From Syntrophorhabdus sp. PtaB.Bin184 (GTDB lineage: Bacteria > Desulfobacterota > Syntrophorhabdia > Syntrophorhabdales > Syntrophorhabdaceae): a DNA stretch of 9,991 bases. This document shows, piece after piece, positions 1 through 6,255 of the stretch. Location: assembly GCA_002067555.1 (NCBI GenBank), contig MVQQ01000201.1:1-9991 (forward strand), in the 5' to 3' direction. A program made the translations under genes and the position numbers. Every line of letters begins with the position of its first letter. Position 1 is the first letter of the stretch. A model generated the notes under the pieces. The model did no database searches. It had not been told where the DNA came from and saw only the letters and a list, made by a program, of their open reading frames with translations.

Positions 1-288
1 GGAATCGAAGCCATAAGCCTTGGCCTGAGCGTCAAGGATGGATTGGATACCGTCTATGGCCTGCTGTTTCATCTGTGCCGCCACTTCTTCCGCTGTCGGG
101 GCGATAAGCGCGGCATATTCCTCGTCTGTGACCCACTTCACCTCGATCTGGTCGGCGGTATACCCTGCGTTCAGGGCGTTGGTGGTCAGCGTGGCGAGGC
201 GGGCATCCCTTAGAGCCTCGTCCTCGTCGCCGCCGAACTGCATCTCTATGATCTTACCTGTTGCTCTCTCTATGGATACCCTTTTCAT
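1..288 (-). CDS. Small tail-fibre-associated phage protein (3' end beyond the window)
   Basis: The first 96 residues are visible and the frame is open to the left edge. Translation begins MKRVSIERATGKIIEMQFGG, continues through an acidic stretch (DEDEALRDARLATL), and ends at the edge in QQAIDGIQSILDAQAKAYGF. The last motif resembles the '..IQ.hLda.A...GYDs' signature of small proteins often encoded just after phage tail fibres (DUF4376-like), which usually continue with a short Trp-rich tail. The start is supported by a perfect TAAGGAGG Shine-Dalgarno sequence four bases upstream that includes the fibre gene's stop codon. It sits directly behind the tail fibre, where T7 carries its holin gene, but no membrane segment is visible, so it is not an obvious holin. 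A role as fibre accessory protein or chaperone is inferred from position only. Confidence 0.7.
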   Translation of the reverse strand, partial: MKRVSIERATGKIIEMQFGGDEDEALRDARLATLTTNALNAGYTADQIEVKWVTDEEYAALIAPTAEEVAAQMKQQAIDGIQSILDAQAKAYGFDS

Positions 289-292
289 ATGT

Positions 293-300
293 CCTCCTTA
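293..300 (-). promoter_or_regulatory. Ribosome binding site fused to the tail-fibre stop codon
   Basis: Reading the minus strand, TAAGGAGG is followed by the four-base spacer ACAT and then ATG. The TAA is the stop codon of the tail-fibre gene, so termination and re-initiation are probably coupled. Confidence 0.8.
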
Positions 301-1539
301 TCGCAGGCAGAGCGCATAAAATGTTATTGTCGCTGATGCCGTAGTCCCCGTGCGTGTCCACGCTAAAGTGAAACCGTCAGCATCCAAAGATTTGACTGTC
401 GCGTTCTGCATCTTCCCCGCTGCCTCAAGGAACGTCAAAAAGTTGTTGGCCTGTAGGTAGGTATACGCCGTCACCGCGCCATTATCGCAAATACTGTTTG
501 TTGTGGTGCCGTCGTATATCCCGTTGAAGCAGGCGATGAATGTCCCTGATACGGCCCCGAAGCCTATCAGCGCGGAAGGTTTGAAGCCCGCGCCGCTGTA
601 GGACACGTCTGCCGTGTCCGATGCCATGTCGCGGGTACCGCCGACAATAGCTATTCCCTTCGCCCATTCGGGAGCCGTCGCCCCTGCGTTCATGAACAGC
701 TTATGATTGGCTGTCCCTTTGGCCAGACGGGCAAGGGCAGAGGAGGCGCGGTAGTACATGTCGCCGTCCAAAGTTCCAGCGGGAAAACCCCTTAGATTGG
801 CAACGCTCATCCGCTTAACCACATTTAAGGCTTCGCTATCGTTCACCAATACGATGTCGTCATCATGGAAGGTCGTCTTTTCGTCGTATCCGGTGAAGTC
901 GGCCTTTGCCTGCACATCGTTTGTCAGATTGTCCAGTTCAAGAACGGCCCGGCCTTCCGCCGCATTATCGGAATCCACCAGGGTTTCCGCCCATACGCTG
1001 AGTGACAACGTTCCGGTGTCGATGACCGCTACTGCCGTAGGCTCTCCATTGGCATCGTAATAAGCGTACTTGTTCGCCCTCTTCGTGGCGTTCGGCATCT
1101 CCATGTCGAGGGTGGTAGGATCTTCGGCGGGGCAATACGGTGAACGATCCAGTTTATCTCTAAGTTGCTGAACCTGCATCGTGAGCTTGTCGAGGGCAGA
1201 TTCAAAGTTTGCGTACAGCGTCTGCATCCCTTCCGAGAACACCGCCGCCTGAGTATAGGGAACCGCCCGCACAAGGGTTATCTCATACGTTGAACTGTAA
1301 ACGACGGTCGTCGTGATCGTCCCCCCGTTCTCATAATCAGCAAGGGAACCCGTCACGCCGTCCGAGTCGGCAACACTGTAATGTGTGGTTTCCGTCAAGA
1401 CCGTCGCCACGTTCGTTGCCTTGTTCCTGAGAATCACCTGTAAATCAGACGATACGATAATAGGGAAGGTGAAGCTGAACGACTCAAGTGAGCCGTTGCA
1501 GTTATACGATACTCTCGGGGTGACATCCATTACTGACAT
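298..1539 (-). CDS. Tail fibre / receptor-binding protein (T7 gp17-like N-terminus)
   Basis: This 413-residue modular tail fibre should attach to the tail and recognise the host surface. Residues 1-130 look like the T7-type tail-fibre anchoring domain: an early YNCNGSLESFSFTFPI strand, two-stranded repeats ending ITLVRAVPYTQ (88-97), then ANFESALDKLTMQVQQLRDK, the typical ANFESALD helix that starts the trimeric shaft. Residues 147-169 hold a MPNATKRANKYAYYDANGEP module, and 186-202 an AETLVDSDNAAEGRAVLELD module, both common in fibre shafts. Residues 258-292 resemble the 'GDlLYR...ALARL..GTa.h.L..n.GataPeWa' module. The C-terminus (299-413) begins GTRDMASDT and ends FTLAWTRTGTTASATITFYA, a recurrent phage tail beta-sandwich tip. 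No enzymatic or depolymerase domain is evident, and the protein is shorter than T7 gp17 (553 aa). It contains five cysteines. The start at 1539 is supported by TAAGGAGG with a 7-base spacer. Confidence 0.85.
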   Translation of the reverse strand: MSVMDVTPRVSYNCNGSLESFSFTFPIIVSSDLQVILRNKATNVATVLTETTHYSVADSDGVTGSLADYENGGTITTTVVYSSTYEITLVRAVPYTQAAVFSEGMQTLYANFESALDKLTMQVQQLRDKLDRSPYCPAEDPTTLDMEMPNATKRANKYAYYDANGEPTAVAVIDTGTLSLSVWAETLVDSDNAAEGRAVLELDNLTNDVQAKADFTGYDEKTTFHDDDIVLVNDSEALNVVKRMSVANLRGFPAGTLDGDMYYRASSALARLAKGTANHKLFMNAGATAPEWAKGIAIVGGTRDMASDTADVSYSGAGFKPSALIGFGAVSGTFIACFNGIYDGTTTNSICDNGAVTAYTYLQANNFLTFLEAAGKMQNATVKSLDADGFTLAWTRTGTTASATITFYALCLR

Positions 1540-1546
1540 TGAGCAG

Positions 1547-1554
1547 CCTCCTTA
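1547..1554 (-). promoter_or_regulatory. Ribosome binding site fused to the giant gene's stop codon
   Basis: The minus strand reads TAAGGAGG, then the 7-base spacer CTGCTCA, then the ATG of the tail-fibre gene. The TAA is the stop codon of the upstream 1563-codon gene. This is a full match to the extended Shine-Dalgarno sequence. Confidence 0.8.
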
Positions 1555-4500
1555 TTTCTTCTGTTCCTTGTAGACAAGACCATACAGATTCTTCCATGAT
1601 ACCTCGCCCTCGTCGTATGCGTTCCACGCCTCGTCCGCTATTCTCATGGCCTGCCGTGATGGAAGGCCGAAGGCATACCCGGCAAGCATGGAACCGCTTC
1701 TCAGGGCAGGGTGAACGCCCTTTCCGTGATAGGACGTATCCCCGGAAATGAGCTTCTTCGTGGTCTGTGCCAGGATCGCCGACTGTTTGACCACATCCAT
1801 GGCCGGCGCGGGTCTGTATTCGTAATTGCTCATGAAGGAGTTAATGGCACTCCCGAGTACCGGAATTGTCCCTGCGCCGTAGCCTACAAGCTCTTTTGCT
1901 ATCTCAAGGGGAATTTCCTTTTCCGGTTCGTCCTCGTCGTAGAACCCCCGGTTTTTGACAATGGCCTGAAAGATTGCCGGGACCATCATCATCCAGAAGA
2001 AGGACCGCATGAGACCCAGATACCCGATCTTTTTGTGCTTCACAAGGTCGACGCTCCGCGCCATCTCGTTGTATGTCGTCGAAAAGTAGGAATAGAACAT
2101 GACGAACGCCTTGCGGGTGTTGTTGCCCCGCTGGACTTCCGCAAGGTCTTTCGGCATCCCCGATGACTGTGATTGCCTGACTATCTCGTCTGCGAAATCA
2201 ACCGCCTTCTGGTGATCCTGGGATTTCGCCATTTCCTTCTGATAGGCCGCATACCACGTCGGCATCGTGGCCATTTTGTCAGTCAAGCCGATAAGGGAGA
2301 AAAAGGACTGTTTTATCTTCTCCGTCGCCTTACCCTGATTCCATACCTTGTCTTTGTCGCCGTCCATGATCTCTTTCAACGTCGCGTCGAAGCTGTTTGT
2401 CCTCATCGACATGAAGGGTGAACTCTCGCTCACAAACTGGCTCAACGCGCCCCAATCCCTATAGAACTCAGTGAAGCCCTTGAGCGTGTCCGTGACTCCA
2501 AGCCGGTTGATGGTCTGCGTTATGGCAAGGGGCTGCAAAAAGGTTGTCGACAGGGAATAGCCGAGAATGGCCGTGGCTGAATTATTCCTGATCCTTCCCA
2601 TAATCCTGTCCCAACCGGGAAGGGATTCATATTGAGGATTGGCTATGGATTTAAGCCACCGTTTAAGCATCTTGTTGTACGGTTCACCTATCGCGTTCTC
2701 GACGGCCTGCTTCACGATGTTGTTGCTGATCACCCGGTTCACGTCCCGTACCGCCTGACCATAGGCGACAAAGTGATTCACGTCGTCGATATGTTCGAGT
2801 ATCCGCATGAAATCGAGGTCAACCGCCATTGTCCCGCCCGTCCTCGACTTCGTGAACCCCCGCCCCACGCTTGCTATGCTCCCGTAAAGCCGGAAAAGGT
2901 TCTGTTCCTCCTGCGCCTGCGCTATCCTCGTGGCGTACCGCTTATCGAACATCAGCGGGTAATACTGCCCTTCGACGAGCTTCATATTTTCCCCAGTCAT
3001 GCTCCGGTATGCCTTCTGCAAATGCGGCCGCTGCCATTCGAGGACGTTCCAGATTGCCCGGACAAAGGCCTTCTCGTTGGGTTCGAGAAAGTTCACTATG
3101 GCATCAATTCTCTCGCTGGTAAGTTCTCCGTTCGTGCCCTCCGTCAATGCCCTTCTGTTCCCTTCATTACCGCTGTTCAGGGCTATGGCTATGGCCTTCT
3201 TGCGCTCCATCGTAAGGCCTTGCACGGTCATGAGACTGTCGAGCTTGCCCGCCGCGTAGTCGTCCTTTATCAGTGAAAAGGCATCCATGACCATCTTTGA
3301 AGACTCTTTCGACAGGTTGATTTCTACCCGTTCGGCCTCAACAATCTTGTCGAACGTGGCACGCTTCAACAGGGAGTTTTCCTTGTACCCCGAAAGGTTT
3401 TCGATGATGTATTCGGCCTTTCTCAGGACGGAGGCGACGTTCTGCATCATGCGGCCCAGCGCCTTTATCTTACCCGGCATGTCCTTCTGCGCCGTCACGA
3501 AGTATTCTGCCTTGAGTTGTTCAGTGAAGGAGAGTTCGGGGATGCCCCACGCCGTCCTGATCTCGTCGTTGATCCCGTTTATCAGTTCCCGGCGTTCAAA
3601 CCGTTCGTTCGCTATCTCAATCTGTCTCTGTTTCCGTCCCTGGTAGAGCAATTGCTTGACGATGGACACCCTGTTTCTCAGGTCTTCAATGGTCGGCTTC
3701 TCAACATCGGCATCCCGTAAAAGGTCAATCTGCCCCTCGTCGAGCATGAACACATCCCCGGCCTGCAACTGTGTCAGGATGAAGTTTTCAAGGGCGTCGG
3801 CATTAAGGTCAAGGGCGCTCTGGATCGCGGCCCGGTACTCGGGGTCGATGGTGGTCATCTTGGGATATTTCTTTTCAGCGGACTTCAACCAGTTTTTGAG
3901 CTTCGTCCCTTCCCTGATGATAGCCTGCCGCTGTTTCCGCATGGCCTCCATCTGATGGACGCGCTCAAGCTGATCGAGGGCGCCTATCTTGCGGCCGGCG
4001 CGAAAGAAGTCATTGGCAAGGGTCCGGGCCCGCCTGATCTCATCCTTCAACGCGGATATGGATTCTTTAAGGTCGTCTACTCGGGCGTCGAGCATCCCCT
4101 TTTCACGGAATGCCTTCAATTCCGCCTTGCTCATATGCTTGGCAAGAGGGTCCTCGGCAAAGGTGTCGCCTACGTTGGCATCACCGAAAATGACCTTTTC
4201 AAATTCTTCGAATGATTGTCCCCGCTTACCGCCTTCATCAATAGTGATGCTCCCCCGTTCATTGCTGATAACATCCCACGCCTGCCTGACAAAATCCTTC
4301 ACCTTGTCCCATGCGTTCCCGACAAGCTCCTGTATGCGCTGAGAGAACTTTTCAAAGGTGGTTGCGCCCTGCTGGTAGACGGAACGGCCGAGGTCTACAA
4401 TAGGGGTAAGGTCGATGGAACCTTTTTCGTTGAGGGTGTTGCGGATAGATGAAACAATACTACTCTGCTCAAGAATCTGGTCTGGTGAAAACACAATATA

Positions 4501-6243
4501 TGAATCTCGCATTGAGGGGAACAACTTCTTAAATTCTTTATCAGATAAAGCGTCGAGTTTTTCCCCCGTCCACCCTTCATCCAATAATTTTAGATATTGT
4601 TCGCGATCTATACCTTCATACCTATTCAGGTAAACTATTCCGTCATATCCGGCTTTCTTTGCTTTCTCAATTTTAGTTTTCCAATCTCCTCCGGTGTCTC
4701 GTTCCCTCTTTGCTTTTTTGATGCGAACAGTGACTTCATACACGTGTTTAGAATTTCGCATCTCTGCTTGTTCTTTTGTGCCTACGTGTATGCCTCCATC
4801 AATCCCCACCTGGAGTTTGTCTATTTCTACGTTTGAGCCATGATATAAGGGTTCATCAATTCCGTAAGGTGTTACAGCTCCCCGTTCATTATCAAAAGTT
4901 TTTATGGCATCTTCAAGCAACTTTCTTGCCAGTCCAACCCTGTCACCCTGATAATCCGGTGAAATTGTCAGCGTGCCGTCGGTATAACTCCCCACCTCCT
5001 GCCCGTCCGCAAGGGCAACCGGGCCGGTGTCCTTCTGCTCGAAGGTGATGGGGGATTGAATAACGGGAATTTCAACGGTCTGTGTCTCTTGTGCTATTCC
5101 CTTTGGCATGGCGAACCACTGACCGGGAGTTGCCGGTTTCTGTGCGTTCGGGTCGGTGATGGTCAGTTCTCCGGATTCAAGACCGGCGTTGATCTGCCTT
5201 GAAAAGTCCTTCTTCGCGGCCCTTTGCTGTACCTTCGATATCGCGCCCGATCCCGCGCCGAGTATCGGACCGGAAAGACCGGTGATTATGGCGGTGTCAA
5301 TGAACCTATCCCAGTTGAAGGCATCTTCTTCCTTCAAGATTCCCTTGTCTATCCCGGCCTGCAAGACCTCGGTGAGAAGTTCGCCGGGGATGTCATATGC
5401 TGTGCCGAGAATGATTCTTGACAGCATCGGCCCTTTTATCAGCTTGCCGATGGATATCTTTTCCCCGATGACCTCTGCCGCCCCGTACATGCCGCTGATG
5501 ACGGAGGCCTGATCTTCTGTGTACCCCTTCTCCATCAGCTCGTTTTTCTTCTCCCCGGCAACCGCCCCGCCCATCATCATCAAGGCAAGCCACTGTGAAC
5601 CGGTCACTGTGCCGAGCGCGATAGGCCCGATGTTCTGCGCAAGGGAGAGCGTCGCGTTGTAGGCGTAGTATTCGGGCGTTCCCCGTTCATATTGGGGTTC
5701 CATCCCCTTGGCAATGTTCCGGAGATCAAGGCTCCATTCTTCAAGTTGAGACGGAGGCGTTGTTTTTTGACCTGTGACGGATTCCGTTATTTTTCCTGCC
5801 AGATAAGAAGGCCCGGCTGTGGGACTGTATTGATTGATCGTGTTCATGAACTGCAAGAGTCCTTCCCCAAACTTGAGGGGTGAGGCTTTCAACGCCTGAC
5901 CGACAGCGGGGACTACCTTTGCCATGTATGCCTGTTGTTTCTTTCCTTCCTCTCGGGTATAAAACTCTTTCCTGTCGCGCTCGTTGCGTGCGCCGATATC
6001 AAGTGGATTGACCGGAGGGGTTGTCTGTGCCGTCTGGACGGGCTTTGCGGTCCCGTACTTTTTTGTCACGAAGTCGGCAATTTCCTGTTCTGTATACCCG
6101 TCGTTCAATGCGCCCTGAACGTCGAATTTATCGGCGGTTATATCGAACTTGGGCGCGGATGAAGGCTCGTTCTTTTCGAGGTATGCGGCTATTTCCTCTT
6201 CGCTGTACCCGTCTGCTCGTGCGCCTTCTACGTCGAACGCCAT
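1552..6243 (-). CDS. Giant internal virion / DNA-ejection protein (gp16-like position) with embedded ADP-ribosyltransferase-like domain
   Basis: This 1563-residue protein fills the T7 gp16 position (T7: 1318 aa), after gp14- and gp15-like genes and before the fibre. By analogy it is stored in the capsid, ejected first and forms the DNA-translocation channel. Visible parts: two FDV.GA..DGY[ST]E.EIA repeats at 3-18 and 40-55; hydrophobic or small-residue stretches near 208-230 and 318-335; an ART-like domain at about 463-592 starting LYHGS (His468), with GGIHVGTKEQA (483-493) and GYDGIVYLNRYEG (532-544); a helical module with WDKVKDFVRQAWDVI (645-659); a charged coiled-coil region at about 705-790; EGQYYPLMFD (1091-1100); and a C-terminal phage 'large polyvalent protein' type region (about 1125-1330: GFTKSRTGG, ILGYSLSTTFLQPLA). 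A strongly hydrophobic segment follows at about 1407-1429. No lytic transglycosylase domain like that at the T7 gp16 N-terminus is recognisable. There is no cysteine. The ejection role is inferred from synteny; the ART assignment rests on motif resemblance. Confidence 0.85.
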   Translation of the reverse strand: MAFDVEGARADGYSEEEIAAYLEKNEPSSAPKFDITADKFDVQGALNDGYTEQEIADFVTKKYGTAKPVQTAQTTPPVNPLDIGARNERDRKEFYTREEGKKQQAYMAKVVPAVGQALKASPLKFGEGLLQFMNTINQYSPTAGPSYLAGKITESVTGQKTTPPSQLEEWSLDLRNIAKGMEPQYERGTPEYYAYNATLSLAQNIGPIALGTVTGSQWLALMMMGGAVAGEKKNELMEKGYTEDQASVISGMYGAAEVIGEKISIGKLIKGPMLSRIILGTAYDIPGELLTEVLQAGIDKGILKEEDAFNWDRFIDTAIITGLSGPILGAGSGAISKVQQRAAKKDFSRQINAGLESGELTITDPNAQKPATPGQWFAMPKGIAQETQTVEIPVIQSPITFEQKDTGPVALADGQEVGSYTDGTLTISPDYQGDRVGLARKLLEDAIKTFDNERGAVTPYGIDEPLYHGSNVEIDKLQVGIDGGIHVGTKEQAEMRNSKHVYEVTVRIKKAKRERDTGGDWKTKIEKAKKAGYDGIVYLNRYEGIDREQYLKLLDEGWTGEKLDALSDKEFKKLFPSMRDSYIVFSPDQILEQSSIVSSIRNTLNEKGSIDLTPIVDLGRSVYQQGATTFEKFSQRIQELVGNAWDKVKDFVRQAWDVISNERGSITIDEGGKRGQSFEEFEKVIFGDANVGDTFAEDPLAKHMSKAELKAFREKGMLDARVDDLKESISALKDEIRRARTLANDFFRAGRKIGALDQLERVHQMEAMRKQRQAIIREGTKLKNWLKSAEKKYPKMTTIDPEYRAAIQSALDLNADALENFILTQLQAGDVFMLDEGQIDLLRDADVEKPTIEDLRNRVSIVKQLLYQGRKQRQIEIANERFERRELINGINDEIRTAWGIPELSFTEQLKAEYFVTAQKDMPGKIKALGRMMQNVASVLRKAEYIIENLSGYKENSLLKRATFDKIVEAERVEINLSKESSKMVMDAFSLIKDDYAAGKLDSLMTVQGLTMERKKAIAIALNSGNEGNRRALTEGTNGELTSERIDAIVNFLEPNEKAFVRAIWNVLEWQRPHLQKAYRSMTGENMKLVEGQYYPLMFDKRYATRIAQAQEEQNLFRLYGSIASVGRGFTKSRTGGTMAVDLDFMRILEHIDDVNHFVAYGQAVRDVNRVISNNIVKQAVENAIGEPYNKMLKRWLKSIANPQYESLPGWDRIMGRIRNNSATAILGYSLSTTFLQPLAITQTINRLGVTDTLKGFTEFYRDWGALSQFVSESSPFMSMRTNSFDATLKEIMDGDKDKVWNQGKATEKIKQSFFSLIGLTDKMATMPTWYAAYQKEMAKSQDHQKAVDFADEIVRQSQSSGMPKDLAEVQRGNNTRKAFVMFYSYFSTTYNEMARSVDLVKHKKIGYLGLMRSFFWMMMVPAIFQAIVKNRGFYDEDEPEKEIPLEIAKELVGYGAGTIPVLGSAINSFMSNYEYRPAPAMDVVKQSAILAQTTKKLISGDTSYHGKGVHPALRSGSMLAGYAFGLPSRQAMRIADEAWNAYDEGEVSWKNLYGLVYKEQKK
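4243..4890 (-). repeat. Three NERG-type linker repeats bracketing the ART-like module
   Basis: Three short related peptides lie within the giant protein. NERGAVT (residues 452-458, bases 4870-4890) is just before the ART-like domain. NEKGSID (605-611, bases 4411-4431) is just after it. NERGSIT (661-667, bases 4243-4263) follows a 50-residue helical module. The first and third share an almost identical DNA core: AATGAACGGGGAGC against AATGAACGGGGGAGC on the minus strand. They appear to mark domain boundaries, and their positions fit module exchange. Whether they mediated recombination is inference. Confidence 0.65.
4441..4920 (-). other. Low-G+C island encoding the ART-like domain
   Basis: By direct count 193 of these 480 bases are G or C (40%). 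The 120 bases to the left (4321-4440) have 63 (52.5%) and the 120 bases to the right (4921-5040) have 72 (60%). The island encodes residues about 441-601 of the giant protein, which coincides closely with the ART-like domain (463-592). The sequence stays in frame with no stop or frameshift. The base-composition step suggests that this domain was acquired separately from the rest of the gene. Confidence 0.75.
6080..6237 (-). repeat. Two degenerate 47-base direct repeats at the N-terminus of the giant gene
   Basis: Copies at 6191-6237 and 6080-6126 match at 34 of 47 positions and encode FDVEGARADGYSEEEI (residues 3-18) and FDVQGALNDGYTEQEI (40-55), 37 codons apart. The motif looks like a short helix capped by GY[ST]E. 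Two weaker relatives of the cap occur later in the protein: EKGYTEDQ near residue 239 and DEGWTGEK near 555. It is probably an internal duplication of a small helical unit, perhaps a binding or packaging tag in the virion core. Confidence 0.7.
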
Positions 6244-6248
6244 GTAAT

Positions 6249-6255
6249 CTCCTTA
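6249..6255 (-). promoter_or_regulatory. Ribosome binding site fused to the gp15-like gene's stop codon
   Basis: The minus strand reads TAAGGAG, then the five-base spacer ATTAC, then the ATG of the giant gene. The TAA is the stop codon of the upstream gp15-like gene. It fixes the start of the giant protein at 6243. Confidence 0.8.

Noticed and set aside
38..319. Plus-strand 93-codon frame at the left edge
   Set aside because: It is a shadow of the minus-strand small protein, which has a perfect Shine-Dalgarno sequence and continues the operon.
289..1551. Transcription terminator or promoter between the giant gene, fibre and small protein genes
   Set aside because: The gaps are only 9-12 bases and are fully occupied by ribosome binding sites; there is no room for a hairpin with a T-run, and I could not support any promoter hexamer pair.
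2632..3276. Plus-strand open frame of 214 codons opposite the giant gene
   Set aside because: It lies wholly antisense to the well-supported giant ejection-protein gene, has no ribosome binding site context I can see, and its Pro/Arg/His-rich translation matches no family I recognise.
4597..4836. Plus-strand 79-codon frame with a hydrophobic, membrane-like translation inside the low-G+C island
   Set aside because: It is antisense to the Lys/Glu-rich ART-like domain; complementing such codons yields Phe/Leu-rich shadows. A small toxin or holin is not otherwise supported.
4441..4920. The low-G+C island as a separate inserted gene or insertion sequence
   Set aside because: The giant reading frame runs through it without a stop or frameshift, there are no inverted repeats or transposase, and the encoded domain fits in frame with both flanks.
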